63,173 nt of DNA from JAIRTY01 sp050257395 (GTDB lineage: Bacteria > Actinomycetota > Actinomycetes > Streptosporangiales > Streptosporangiaceae): the NCBI GenBank assembly GCA_050257395.1, contig JBLMWU010000294.1:1-63173 (forward strand), given 5' to 3'. Position numbers and translations under genes: made by a program. Shown here piece after piece: positions 16,911 to 25,690 of this stretch (positions are counted from its first letter, which is position 1; every line of letters starts with the position of its first letter). The notes under the pieces were generated by a model that was given only the letters and a program-made list of their open reading frames with translations, did not search any database and was not told where the DNA came from.

Positions 16911-17699
16911 TCAGCCGGCCGGGGCGAGCCGCTTGAGCACCTCGTCGTGCAGGCTGCCGTTGGTGGACACCGCGCTGCCGCCGTCCGGGGCCGCCCGGCC
17001 CGACAGGTCGGTGAAGACGCCGCCCGCCTCCTCGACGATCACCTGCAGCGCGGCGAGGTCCCACAGCGAGACCACCGGCTCGGCGGCGATGTCCACCGCA
17101 CCCTCCGCCACCAGCATGTGCGACCAGAAGTCGCCATAGGCGCGGGTCCGCCAGACCGACCGGGTGAGGTCCAGAAACCCGGCGAGCCGCTTCTGCTCCT
17201 CCCATCCGGACACGCTGGAGAAGGAGAACGAGGCGTCCTCCAGCTTGCTCACCTCCGACACCCGGCACCGGGTCGCCTTGGTGAGGCTGCGCCCGGTCCA
17301 GGCGCCGCCGTCACGGGCCGCCCACCACCGGCGGCCGAGCAGGGGGGCGGACACCACCCCCACCACCACCTCGTCACCGTCCATGAGCCCGATGAGGGTG
17401 GCCCAGACCGGGACGCCGCGCACGTAGTTCTTGGTGCCGTCGATGGGGTCGATCACCCAGCATCGCGGGCCGGCGCCGATCCGCCCGAACTCCTCGCCCA
17501 GCACGGCGTCACGCGGGCGGGCCCGCTTGAGCACGTTGCGCAGCGACTCTTCGGCGGCGCGGTCCGCGTCAGTCACCGGGGTGAGGTCCGGCTTCGTGTC
17601 GACCCGCAGGTCGAGCGCCCGGAACCGGCGCGAGGTGATGTCATCCGCCGCGTCCGCCAGGACATGCGCGAAACGCAGGTCGTCGTCATAGCCCGCCAT
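16911..17699 (-). CDS. hisN: Histidinol-phosphatase, inositol-monophosphatase family
   Basis: 262 residues. The Mg2+-binding motifs are LGEEFG near residue 67, WVIDPIDGTKNYVRGVPVWATL near residues 81-102 and the C-terminal LWDLAALQVIVEEAGG. The pattern and length fit the actinobacterial HisN that carries out the histidinol-phosphate dephosphorylation step of histidine synthesis. The position beside rsgA and aroA, as in Streptomyces, supports HisN over a general IMPase. Confidence 0.85.
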   Translation of the reverse strand: MAGYDDDLRFAHVLADAADDITSRRFRALDLRVDTKPDLTPVTDADRAAEESLRNVLKRARPRDAVLGEEFGRIGAGPRCWVIDPIDGTKNYVRGVPVWATLIGLMDGDEVVVGVVSAPLLGRRWWAARDGGAWTGRSLTKATRCRVSEVSKLEDASFSFSSVSGWEEQKRLAGFLDLTRSVWRTRAYGDFWSHMLVAEGAVDIAAEPVVSLWDLAALQVIVEEAGGVFTDLSGRAAPDGGSAVSTNGSLHDEVLKRLAPAG

Positions 17700-17781
17700 G
17701 CGGCGAACCGTATCGCCTCTGGGCCCCCGCCGCGACGATTGGGCCCGGTGAGCTTCGCCGCCGCGGCTGGCGGGCGGCCGG

Positions 17782-18819
17782 TCAGGCCGCTTCGGCGCCC
17801 TCCTGGCTGCGCAGCAGCCGCCGCAGCGAGTCCAGCCGGGCCACCAGCCGGGCGTCCCCGCCCTGGTCGCGCACCCAGTCGTCGAGCGCGCAGTCGGGCT
17901 CGTTGTGGCTGCACCCGGGCGGGCAGGCCAGGATCCCCCCGGCCAGGTCGGGGAACGCCCGCACCACCCGGTCGGGGGCCAGGTGGCCGAGCCCGAAGCT
18001 GCGCAGGCCCGGCGTGTCGATGAGCCAGCCGCCGCCGGGCAGCGGCAGCGCGACCGCTGAGGAGGACGTGTGGCGGCCCCGGCCGGTCACCGGGCTCACC
18101 GTGCCGACGGCCCGCTCCGCATCCGGGATCAGGGCGTTGACCAGCGTGGACTTCCCCACCCCGGAGTGCCCGACCAGGACGCTGACCTGGCCTGCCAGCA
18201 GGTCCCCCAGCGGGTCCAGGCCGGCTCGGGTGAGCGGCCGGCCGGTGATCACGTACGCGATACCGAGCGGCCGGTACACCGCGAGCAGCTCGGTGGGCGA
18301 GGCCAGGTCGGCCTTGGTGAGGCACAGCACCGGGACCAGCCCGGCATCGTAGGCGGCGACCAGGAACCGGTCGATGAGCCGGGGCCGGGGCGGGGGATCG
18401 GCCAGCGCGGACACGATGACCAGCTGGTGGGCGTTGGCGACGATCACCCGCTCGACCGGGTCGGTGTCGTCGGCCGAGCGGCGCAGCACGGTCGAGCGGG
18501 GATACACCCGGACCACCCGGGCCAGCGTCCCGGGGGCCCCGGACACGTCCCCGGCCAGCGCCACCCGGTCCCCGATCACGACCCCCCGGCGGCCCAGCTC
18601 GCGGGCCCGCATGGCGGTCACCATCCGGTCTTCCACCAGGCAGCGGTACCGGCCCCGGTCCACGCCGGCGACGAAGCCCTCGGCCGCGCTCTCGTGCGCG
18701 GGCCGCCGCCGGGTGCGTGGCCGGGACCCACGTCCCGGCCGCACCCGCACATCGTCTTCGTCCAGGCGGGTGTGCCCGGTCCGCCGGTTCAGGGCACGCT
18801 CTCCAGCATCCGCGCCCAC
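17782..18819 (-). CDS. rsgA: Ribosome small-subunit-dependent GTPase RsgA
   Basis: 345 residues. An N-terminal OB-fold (about 45-105) is followed by a circularly permuted GTPase with the motif order G4 (LTKADL), G1 (GHSGVGKST), then G3 (DTPG), and a C-terminal zinc region CPPGCSHNEPDC. RsgA acts late in 30S assembly. The start is GTG 18819, which overlaps the end of aroA by 31 bases, so translation is probably coupled. The order aroA-rsgA-hisN on one strand suggests a single transcription unit. Confidence 0.93.
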   Translation of the reverse strand: MGADAGERALNRRTGHTRLDEDDVRVRPGRGSRPRTRRRPAHESAAEGFVAGVDRGRYRCLVEDRMVTAMRARELGRRGVVIGDRVALAGDVSGAPGTLARVVRVYPRSTVLRRSADDTDPVERVIVANAHQLVIVSALADPPPRPRLIDRFLVAAYDAGLVPVLCLTKADLASPTELLAVYRPLGIAYVITGRPLTRAGLDPLGDLLAGQVSVLVGHSGVGKSTLVNALIPDAERAVGTVSPVTGRGRHTSSSAVALPLPGGGWLIDTPGLRSFGLGHLAPDRVVRAFPDLAGGILACPPGCSHNEPDCALDDWVRDQGGDARLVARLDSLRRLLRSQEGAEAA

Positions 18820-20135
18820 AGCCGGGGGAAGCCGGGGAACGTCTTGCCCACGGTGGCGGCGCCGGCGATCGCGAGGCCGGGTACGGCCAGGCTGAGCACC
18901 GCGGCCGCCATCACCAGCCGGTGATCGTCGTAGCTGGCGAAGTGCCGGCCGCTGGCCCGCAGCGGCCGGGGGGTGATCTCCAGCCCGTCGGGCAGCTCGC
19001 TGACCTGCCCGCCCAGCGCCCCGATCTCAGTCGCCAGGGCCGCCAGCCGGTCGGTCTCGTGGCTGCGCATGTGGCCGATGCCGGTCAGCCGCGACGGCGA
19101 CGACGCCAGCGCGGCCAGCGCGGCTGCCACCGGCGCGATCTCGCTGACGTCGGCCAGGTCGGCGGTGATGCCCAGGACACCGCCGGTCCCGGTCACCGCC
19201 AGCCCGGCGGGGGTCAGCTCGCAGCTGGCGCCGAGCCTGGTGAACACGTCGATGATCTGGGCCGCCGGCTGGGTGGTGACGGCTGGCCAGCCCGCGATCG
19301 TGACGGTGCCGCCGGTCACCAGGGCGGCGGCCAGGAACGGGGCGGAGTTGACCAGATCGGGCTGGACGGTGAACTCGCGGCCGGTGATGCGGCCCGGATG
19401 GACCCGCCAGGTGTCGGGGAGCCCGCCCGCTGCGGCCCCGCCGCGGACCGCGGTCTCGACCTCGGCCCCGGCCTCCCGGAGCATGTGCACGGTCATCTCG
19501 ATGTGCGGGGCGGACGGCGGCCGCGGCCCGGAGTGGCGGACCTCCACGCCCTTGTCGTAGCGGGGCGCGGCCAGCAGCAGCCCGGACACCAGCTGGGACG
19601 ATGCGGACGCGTCCAGGGTGACCACCCCGCCCGGCACCGCGCCGGTGCCCCGCACCGTGAACGGCACCGCGCCGGTCCCGCCGTCGTCGATGACCGCGCC
19701 GAGCTCGCGCAGGGCGGCCAGCAGCGGGCCCACCGGGCGCTGGGAGGCGCGGGGGTCGCCGTGGAAGCGCACCGCCACGCTGGTGAGCGCGGCCACCGGC
19801 GGGACGAACCGCATCACGGTGCCCGCGTTGCCCACGTCCACGCTGGTGTCGCCGGCGGGCTGGCCCGGGGTGACGTGCCAGGCGGGCGCGGGCCCGCCCG
19901 GGCCGGTGATGGTGGCGCCCAGGGCGGTCAGCGCCCCGGCCATCAGCCGGGTGTCCCGGGCGTCCAGCGGGCCGGTCACGACGGCCGGGCCGTCCGCCAG
20001 CGCCGCCAGCACCAATGCCCGGTTTGTCATGGATTTGGAGCCGGGGAGGCTGATCTGCGCGTGCACCGGGCCGGCGGCGGCGGGCGGCTCCCACTGGCCG
20101 GGCGGCGCGCTCCCGCCCGGATGCCTGCCATCCAT
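18789..20135 (-). CDS. aroA: EPSP synthase (3-phosphoshikimate 1-carboxyvinyltransferase)
   Basis: About 448 residues. Shikimate pathway step joining PEP to shikimate-3-phosphate. Motifs include LPGSKSMTNRALVLAALA (PEP/S3P binding), VGNAGTVMRF, SASSQLVSGLLL and GIGHMRSHETDRL near the C-terminus. The class I GNAGT loop is intact. The open frame continues to 20318, but similarity starts near ATG 20135; ATG 20153 is an alternative and neither has a clear ribosome site. Divergent from the SRAP gene. Confidence 0.92.
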   Translation of the reverse strand: MDGRHPGGSAPPGQWEPPAAAGPVHAQISLPGSKSMTNRALVLAALADGPAVVTGPLDARDTRLMAGALTALGATITGPGGPAPAWHVTPGQPAGDTSVDVGNAGTVMRFVPPVAALTSVAVRFHGDPRASQRPVGPLLAALRELGAVIDDGGTGAVPFTVRGTGAVPGGVVTLDASASSQLVSGLLLAAPRYDKGVEVRHSGPRPPSAPHIEMTVHMLREAGAEVETAVRGGAAAGGLPDTWRVHPGRITGREFTVQPDLVNSAPFLAAALVTGGTVTIAGWPAVTTQPAAQIIDVFTRLGASCELTPAGLAVTGTGGVLGITADLADVSEIAPVAAALAALASSPSRLTGIGHMRSHETDRLAALATEIGALGGQVSELPDGLEITPRPLRASGRHFASYDDHRLVMAAAVLSLAVPGLAIAGAATVGKTFPGFPRLWARMLESVP

Positions 20136-20289
20136 GCTGCGAGCGTAGGGCATGCCGGGCCGCTGTGCCGGACGCCCGCAGGGTGCGCGAGGTTTGACGG
20201 ATCGTGAACTGGCTATGAATCGCACATTCCGGTGCATCCGCCGGCCTTGCGGGCTGGCGGCAGCAGGGTCGAGACGACAAGGTGATGAC

Positions 20290-21126
20290 ATGTGCGGCCG
20301 GTTCGTGTCTGCGCGCAAGCGCGCTGAGCTCCTCGCGGAGTTCCGCGTGGAGCGTGACCGGGTGACCGAGTCGCTCCAGCCCGACTACAACGTTGCCCCG
20401 ACAAAGCCGGTTTATGCGGTGGTCACCCGCGGCGCCCACGCGCCGGGCGGATCCGGCGCCGGGGACGGCCAGGGGGGCAAGGGCAGCCAGGGGGGCAAGG
20501 ACCAGCAGGGCAAGGACCGGCAGGAGGCCCGGGACGTGGCCCGCGAACTGCGGGTGGTCCGCTGGGGGCTGGTGCCGTCCTGGGCCAAGGACGTCTCGAT
20601 CGGCAACCGCCTCATCAACGCGCGGGTCGAGACGGTGGACTCCAAGCCGGCCTTCCGGCGGGCGTTCGCCCGCCGCCGCTGCCTGCTCCCCGCGGACGGG
20701 TTCTACGAGTGGCAGCCGGTGGAAAAGGACGGGCGCACCCGCAAGCAGCCGTATTACATCCACCGCGCCGACGGCGGGCTGCTCGCCTTCGCCGGGCTGT
20801 ACGAGATCTGGCGGGACCAGTCCGTGCCGGAGGACCACCCCGGCGCGTGGCTGTGGACGGCCGTCATCATCACCACCCGCGCCGAGGATGAGGTCGGCCG
20901 CATCCACGACCGGATGCCCATGATCATCGAGCCGGAACGGTGGGATGACTGGCTCGACCCCGGCGACAACGACCCGGCCCGGGTGCGGGCGCTGCTGGCG
21001 CCCGCAGCCGCGGGCGGACTGGCGACCTATCCCGTCGCCACGGACGTCAATGCCGTGCGAAACAACGGCCCCCGGCTGATCGAGCCGGAACCCGGCGGTG
21101 AGCCCGCCGTGGATGCGTTGTTCTGA
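20290..21126 (+). CDS. SRAP/YedK (HMCES-like) abasic-site-binding protein
   Basis: 278 residues beginning MCGRF; after Met removal, Cys2 is the residue that forms a thiazolidine crosslink to abasic DNA. Other active-site elements are INARVETV (Asn), GFYEW (Glu) and IHDRMPMI (His). The family shields abasic sites in single-stranded DNA. A low-complexity insertion of about 30 residues, rich in Gly/Gln/Lys/Asp, lies between the VVTRGA and RVVRWGLVPSW segments. Otherwise length is normal. Divergent from aroA. Confidence 0.9.
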   Translation: MCGRFVSARKRAELLAEFRVERDRVTESLQPDYNVAPTKPVYAVVTRGAHAPGGSGAGDGQGGKGSQGGKDQQGKDRQEARDVARELRVVRWGLVPSWAKDVSIGNRLINARVETVDSKPAFRRAFARRRCLLPADGFYEWQPVEKDGRTRKQPYYIHRADGGLLAFAGLYEIWRDQSVPEDHPGAWLWTAVIITTRAEDEVGRIHDRMPMIIEPERWDDWLDPGDNDPARVRALLAPAAAGGLATYPVATDVNAVRNNGPRLIEPEPGGEPAVDALF

Positions 21127-21192
21127 CACCGCCCACAGCATCGGGGCGGCGCGCGGCAACGCCCGCCCGGGCACTACCCGAAGGAGGACTCC

Positions 21193-21540
21193 GTGGACGT
21201 TGCCACTGCGCGCAAGCGCCTTGAGGAGATGCGGGGCGAGCTGGACCGGACCATCACCGTGCTGCAGGCGGACGGGCGAGCCGAAACGGGCCAGTGGGAC
21301 GTTCCCCAGGACCCGGCCGACTCGGGGACCAACCTGTCGGAGGCGGACCGCAGCGAGGCGGTGATGACAGCGGCCAGGCAGCAGCGCTCCGAGGTCGCCG
21401 ACGCGCTGACCAGGATCGAGAACGGCACGTACGGCACCTGCGTCGACTGCGGCAAGCCGATCCCCGAAGGACGGCTGGAGGCCCGCCCCGAAGCCGCCCG
21501 CTGCGTGGCCTGCCAGGCCAAGCACGACCGCCGGCGTTAA
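21193..21540 (+). CDS. DksA/TraR C4-type zinc-finger protein
   Basis: 115 residues from GTG 21193 with an AAGGAGG ribosome site. A helical N-terminal hairpin and ADSGTNLSEADRSE segment precede the C4 finger CVDCGKPIPEGRLEARPEAARCVAC. DksA/TraR proteins bind the secondary channel of RNA polymerase; in actinobacteria short versions exist without the classical Asp-Asp tip. Here the coiled-coil tip is degenerate, so RNA polymerase control is inference. Confidence 0.88.
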   Translation: MDVATARKRLEEMRGELDRTITVLQADGRAETGQWDVPQDPADSGTNLSEADRSEAVMTAARQQRSEVADALTRIENGTYGTCVDCGKPIPEGRLEARPEAARCVACQAKHDRRR

Positions 21541-21729
21541 TTGGCCCGCGCTCGCTCTTTTTCTGGCCGTCGCTCGCCTCCGGGCCGCTGGAGCCCGCCG
21601 TCTTCCCTCCTCGCTTCTCGCTGCGCTCGTCGCTCGTCAGTCCAGACGGCGGCGCGGCCCTTCGGCTCGCTCCGGCCGGGGCGCACCGCGCCCGCTGTGG
21701 CTCGCCCGGCTTCCACATGGGCTGGCCAG
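21541..21729. other. Intergenic element with skewed TCG/CTC-rich sequence
   Basis: 189 bases between two convergent genes. The plus strand is pyrimidine rich, with repeated CGCTCGC, CTCGCTTCTCGCTGCG and GTCGCTCGTC motifs and nested partial inverted repeats. No open frame of its own looks real. The texture differs from neighbouring intergenic DNA and resembles dispersed intergenic repeats I recall in some actinobacteria, but a genome search is required. Confidence 0.35.
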
Positions 21730-22581
21730 TCAGACGGGTTTCGTTGCCGCTGCTAGCAGGTGGATGCCGAAGGACTCGTCGGTGTCTTCGGTGGCGGCTT
21801 CCTCGGCCCCGGCGGCCAGCTCGGCCTTCACCAGGCGGCCGATCGCGCCCGGGTCCTGCTGCAGGACGTGATCCACGGTCGAGGGGGACAGCACGGTGCG
21901 CGGGCGGATCCAGCAGGGCTGCAGGCCCGCCTCGGTGAGCAGGTCCCGGAACTGGCTGGCTCCGAAGCAGCGGGTGATGGTGCCGTCCGGCCAGGGGATG
22001 AGCACCACCTCGGCGTGCGGCAGGTCGGTCAGGTGGGCCCAGTGGTGCTGCTCGGCCAGGATGGCCATGCCCAGCACCAGCGAGTCCACGCTCGCGAGCA
22101 GCGACCCGCCGGGCCGGAGCACCCGGGCGATCTCGGCCGTCACGTCCTCCGCCATCAGATGCCGCGACAGGGTGCTGTCGTCGGCGATCACGCAGTCGGC
22201 GCAGCCGTCGGCGAGACAGCCCAGGCTGCCGTCTTCGGCGGCCACCGTGACCAGCGTGCCCGGCGGGCGCCCGCGCCGGGCACGGCCGTCCCCGTCCGGC
22301 AGCGGCATGGCCGGGCCGCCAGCGACGAACCGCGCCGGTCCCGGGTGGCCGGCCGGCCCCCACGCCACCCGGACCACGCTGTGACCTGCCCGCGCCGCCT
22401 GCGCGGCGCTGCCGGAGCGCGGGCCGGAGATGTCGATGATCACGCGCCGGCCGGCCGGCAGCCAGGCTGCCAGCTGTGCCTGCGCAACGGCCCGCTGAAA
22501 CCGCCAGTAGGCGGCGAGCGTGCCTGCCCCAATGACGGCCAGGGGGCTGGCCGCAGATGCCGCCACCGTGCTTGACTCCAT
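21730..22581 (-). CDS. Membrane-anchored SAM methyltransferase-like protein
   Basis: About 283 residues from ATG 22581. An N-terminal hydrophobic stretch (SPLAVIGAGTLAAYW) is followed by a Rossmann-like domain: RRVIIDISGPRSGSAAQAARAGHSVVRVAWG at the motif I position, DCVIADDSTLSRHLMAEDVTAEIARVLRPGGSLLASVDSL as the post-I/motif IV region. The glycine-rich loop is degenerate (GPRSGS). Divergent from sigR, sharing its 406-base promoter region. Activity uncertain; the fold call is moderate. Confidence 0.65.
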   Translation of the reverse strand: MESSTVAASAASPLAVIGAGTLAAYWRFQRAVAQAQLAAWLPAGRRVIIDISGPRSGSAAQAARAGHSVVRVAWGPAGHPGPARFVAGGPAMPLPDGDGRARRGRPPGTLVTVAAEDGSLGCLADGCADCVIADDSTLSRHLMAEDVTAEIARVLRPGGSLLASVDSLVLGMAILAEQHHWAHLTDLPHAEVVLIPWPDGTITRCFGASQFRDLLTEAGLQPCWIRPRTVLSPSTVDHVLQQDPGAIGRLVKAELAAGAEEAATEDTDESFGIHLLAAATKPV

Positions 22582-22814
22582 CCGCCGCGGGCCGGACGCG
22601 CCGCGGCCGCCTGACAGCCGGGCGCCTGGGCGGTCGTCACCTCGGGTGACAGGTCCCGCGCGACCCTTACTGACAGTTGTTCCCCGTAGCTGGCCGCCCC
22701 TCACCTCCCGGCCCGTCCGGGGGCCGCCGGCGTTCCCGCCTCCCGCCGGGGGGAGAATGCTGATATGCAGGAAGCTGGGGGAGATGGCGCGACGAGGTGG
22801 GGAAGCGCCGGGGC

Positions 22815-22840
22815 GGAATGATCCAGTCGCTGTGCCTGTT
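22815..22840 (+). promoter_or_regulatory. SigR-type promoter GGAAT-N18-GTT upstream of sigR
   Basis: GGAAT at 22815-22819 and GTT at 22838-22840 are separated by exactly 18 bases, matching the published actinobacterial SigR/SigH promoter consensus. It lies 148 bases before the core sigR start. This implies positive autoregulation during thiol oxidation. A GTG in frame with sigR at 22850 lies about at the expected transcript start, which would give an extended SigR isoform. Confidence 0.75.
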
Positions 22841-22987
22841 GGACACGGCGTGTTTGTAGCCAACTGGTCGCCCGCTGAGGACGCTGCCAGCGTGGTCGGC
22901 CCCGGTGCCAGCCGCAGTCGCCCTGTATCCTCCCGCCCATACGGTCATGCACGGCAGGCACGGCCGCCGGCACGGGTTTCTGAGGGG

Positions 22988-23629
22988 GTGGGTCAGGTAG
23001 CCGAGACCGTCGAGCAGCGAGGCGCGCGCTTCGAGCAGGACGTGCTGCCCTACCTGGATCAGCTCTACTCCGCTGCGATGCGGATGACCCGAAACTCCGC
23101 GGACGCCGAGGACCTGGTGCAGGAGACGTTCGCCAAGGCGTACGGGTCGTTCCACCAGTTCCAGGCGGGCACCAACCTCAAAGCCTGGCTGTTCCGGATC
23201 CTGACCAACACCTTCATCAACTCCTACCGCAAGAAGCAGCGCGAGCCGCAGCGCTCGGGCGCGGAGGACGTGGAGGACTGGCAGCTGGCCCGGGCGGCCT
23301 CGCACACGTCGGCAGGACTCAAGTCGGCTGAGGCGGAGGCCCTGGAGCGGCTGCCGGACTCCGACGTCAAGCAGGCGCTGCAGGAGCTGCCGGAAGAGTT
23401 CCGGATCGCCGTCTATCTGGCGGACGTGGAAGGCTTCGCGTACAAGGAGATCGCCGACATCATGGGCACTCCTATCGGTACTGTGATGTCGAGGCTGCAC
23501 CGCGGCCGCCGCCAGCTACGGGACATGCTGCAGGATTACGCGGCCGACCGTGGCCTCGCCAATGCGGCCTCCACTGCTGGACCGGAGCCCCGCTCGGCGG
23601 GTAACGGGTCTGGGAAGGACGCGCCATGA
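22988..23629 (+). CDS. sigR: ECF sigma factor SigR (thiol-oxidative stress)
   Basis: 213 residues from GTG 22988. Region 2 is seen as YLDQLYSAAMRMTRNSADAEDLVQETFAKAYGSFHQFQAGTNLKAWLFRILTNTFINSYRKKQ, region 4 as the segment from LQELPEEFRIAVYLADVEGFAYKEIADIMGTPIGTVMSRLHRGR. It directs thioredoxin, mycothiol and proteostasis genes when its anti-sigma factor RsrA is oxidised. An in-frame GTG at 22850 would add 46 residues, like the unstable longer SigR isoform described in Streptomyces. Its stop overlaps the rsrA start (ATGA), so the pair is translationally coupled. Confidence 0.95.
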   Translation: MGQVAETVEQRGARFEQDVLPYLDQLYSAAMRMTRNSADAEDLVQETFAKAYGSFHQFQAGTNLKAWLFRILTNTFINSYRKKQREPQRSGAEDVEDWQLARAASHTSAGLKSAEAEALERLPDSDVKQALQELPEEFRIAVYLADVEGFAYKEIADIMGTPIGTVMSRLHRGRRQLRDMLQDYAADRGLANAASTAGPEPRSAGNGSGKDAP

Positions 23630-23910
23630 GCTGCGGAAACCCTCACGAGACCCCCTGTACCGAAGTGCTGGAACGGGTCTACTCCTATCTGGACGGCGAA
23701 CTGGACGACCCGGGGCACGCCAAGATCCGCCAGCACCTCGACGAATGCGGTCCGTGCCTGCGTGAGTATGGCCTGGAAGAGGTCATCAAGCACCTTGTGC
23801 ACAAGTACTGCGGATACGAGGCGGTGCCAGCGGAACTGCGCGCCAAGGTCATGACGCGGATCGAGCAGATCCGGGTCACCATGGAGGTCACCGAGGTCCG
23901 CGCGGACTAG
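23626..23910 (+). CDS. rsrA: Redox-sensing zinc anti-sigma factor RsrA
   Basis: 94 residues. Cys11, His37, Cys41 and Cys44 form the H-x3-C-x2-C zinc anti-sigma signature, and additional Cys3 and Cys62 match the RsrA family. Reduced zinc-bound RsrA holds SigR. Oxidation forms a Cys11-centred disulfide, releases zinc and frees the sigma factor. The overlap with sigR by 4 bases supports stoichiometric synthesis. Confidence 0.95.
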   Translation: MSCGNPHETPCTEVLERVYSYLDGELDDPGHAKIRQHLDECGPCLREYGLEEVIKHLVHKYCGYEAVPAELRAKVMTRIEQIRVTMEVTEVRAD

Positions 23911-24327
23911 CGCGGGCGCTCTTCCTCAGCACCTCAGGCTGGTTCTGTCACGCAGCGTGGTGCGCTGCGCTTGTATACGGAATCCGTTGTGTAGCTTGTG
24001 GCTCAGCAGGCATGATGTGGGAGTGTCCGGTTTTGGCACGCTGCCGTGAGCAGGCGGTTTAGTTACGGAGAGTACCGACACTTTCACAAACAGTTATGAA
24101 TGATCATGTGTGCTGCGCGGAACGGATCGGTAGGGTTACCCTGAGTACTGGTATGGCAAAGGCCGCCCCCGCTGAGCGCGGCAGGTGCCCGGCCGGGTGC
24201 GGCTGGAGGCGGCGAATGGACGGGAAAGCGGGCTGCGCGGCGGGCACCAGGTTCGGCTGCGGCGTCAGCTGGGGATAACCCGTGCCGGTCGGCCGGCCAA
24301 TGCCGGGCGCCGACTGAGGGGGGGTCG
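23911..24327. other. 417-base intergenic leader between rsrA and HD-GYP gene
   Basis: The first 200 bases are relatively AT rich and probably hold the promoter of the HD-GYP operon. One loose candidate is TTGTGT and CATGAT separated by 18 bases. An odd palindrome AGGGTTACCCT sits at 24132-24142. The following 180 bases up to the TTG start are GC rich with several possible stems, so a structured 5' leader is possible. I could not match it to a known riboswitch. No gene is supported. Confidence 0.35.
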
Positions 24328-25689
24328 TTGGGCAAGCTCTCGCGGGCCGCCTGGCTCTACCTGAGCGTAGTTGTCCTCGCGGCCATCGTGCTGCTGGCCC
24401 GGTCGCTGCTACCAGGCCCGGGCCTTTCCTTCCATTACCACTGGACGTCCACGCTCCTGGTCCTGGTCCTGCTGTTCCTGGTCTGCGACTCCACGCCGAT
24501 CCCGCTCATCTCCTCCCGGCAGTCGGCCTGGTCACCGAACTCGTCCGCGACCCTGGCCGCGGTGGTGCTGCTCGGGCCGGTCGGCGCCGCGCTGGTCGGC
24601 GCCACCTCGCTGGTGAGCGTGCGCCGGGGCCTGATCGTCAAGCAGCGGGCGTTCAACGCCTCCATGTTCGCCCTGAGCGGGTATGCGGCCGGTGAGGCCT
24701 ACCTGGCCCTGGGCGGCCGGACCGGGCTGCCCCAGCACGGCTCGTTCCCCTGGATCATCTGGCCGTTCATGGTGGCGGCCGTGGTGCACGTGTTCGTCAA
24801 CCACGGCATGCTGTGGGTCATGCTCAGGCTGCTGCACGAGCGCCGCACCACCGGCCTGGGCCTCAATCCGCCGCTGCTGTTCTTCTCCGACGTCGGCTAC
24901 GCCACCCTCGGCCTGCTCATCGCGGCGCTGTGGACCGTGGGCCTGCGCCCGGTCGGGCCGATCCTGGTGCTCGTCCCGCTGTTCGTGGCGCGCTGGGCGA
25001 TGGCCCAGTTCGCCGCCCAGGAGCGGGCGTACGCATCGACCATGGCCGCGCTCTGCCAGGCCGTGGAAACCAAGGACTTCTACACCCGCGGGCACAGCGA
25101 GCGGGTGTCGCGCGGCTCGGCCATGCTCGCCCGCGAGGTCGGCATGCGGCCGGAGCGGGTGGACGCCATCCGCTACGCCGGCATGCTGCACGACGTGGGC
25201 AAGCTCGGCGTGCCCACCAAGGTGCTGCAGAAGAACGGGCCGCTGACCGAGGAAGAGCTGGCTGCCATCCAGCTGCACCCGATGCGGGGCCTGGAGATCC
25301 TCCGGGAGATCGGGTTCCTGGACGAGGCGCTGGCCGGCATCATGCACCATCACGAGCGGATGGACGGCCGGGGCTACCCGCTGGGCCTGGTCGGGGACGA
25401 GATCCCGGAGTTCGCCCGGGTTATCGCCGTCGCCGACGCGTTCGACTCGATGACCTCCAACCGTTCCTACCGGGGTGCCCGGCGGGTCGAGGAGGCCGTC
25501 AGCGAGCTGCGCCGGTGGGCCGGGAGCCAGTTCGACCCGGCGCTGGTCGACGCGTTCGTGGCCGCGCTGGAGCGTGAGGGCTGGCCGCGGCCCGGGCCCG
25601 CCTCGGTGCCGCCCGGGCTGGCGGACGGCCTGACCGTCCAGGACCATGACGACCCCACCGCGCCGCTGCGCGTCGTCGAGAGCCACTGA
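24328..25689 (+). CDS. Membrane HD-GYP domain phosphohydrolase
   Basis: 453 residues from TTG 24328 preceded by a G-rich Shine-Dalgarno. Residues 1-240 form about six to seven membrane helices (MASE-like sensor). Residues about 245-430 are an HD-GYP domain: GHSERVSRGSAMLAREVG, MLHDVGKLGVPTKVL, HHHERMDGRGYPLGL and a downstream Asp (VADAFDSMTSNRSYR). HD-GYP enzymes hydrolyse cyclic dinucleotides, classically c-di-GMP. All metal ligands are present, so catalysis is likely. A related, degenerate HD protein follows one base later, suggesting a pair. Confidence 0.9.
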   Translation: MGKLSRAAWLYLSVVVLAAIVLLARSLLPGPGLSFHYHWTSTLLVLVLLFLVCDSTPIPLISSRQSAWSPNSSATLAAVVLLGPVGAALVGATSLVSVRRGLIVKQRAFNASMFALSGYAAGEAYLALGGRTGLPQHGSFPWIIWPFMVAAVVHVFVNHGMLWVMLRLLHERRTTGLGLNPPLLFFSDVGYATLGLLIAALWTVGLRPVGPILVLVPLFVARWAMAQFAAQERAYASTMAALCQAVETKDFYTRGHSERVSRGSAMLAREVGMRPERVDAIRYAGMLHDVGKLGVPTKVLQKNGPLTEEELAAIQLHPMRGLEILREIGFLDEALAGIMHHHERMDGRGYPLGLVGDEIPEFARVIAVADAFDSMTSNRSYRGARRVEEAVSELRRWAGSQFDPALVDAFVAALEREGWPRPGPASVPPGLADGLTVQDHDDPTAPLRVVESH

Positions 25690-25690
25690 C

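Noticed and set aside
24100..24327. A ydaO-type c-di-AMP riboswitch before the HD-GYP gene
   Set aside because: A GTCAGCT string resembles the 3' core, but the other conserved blocks could not be aligned.
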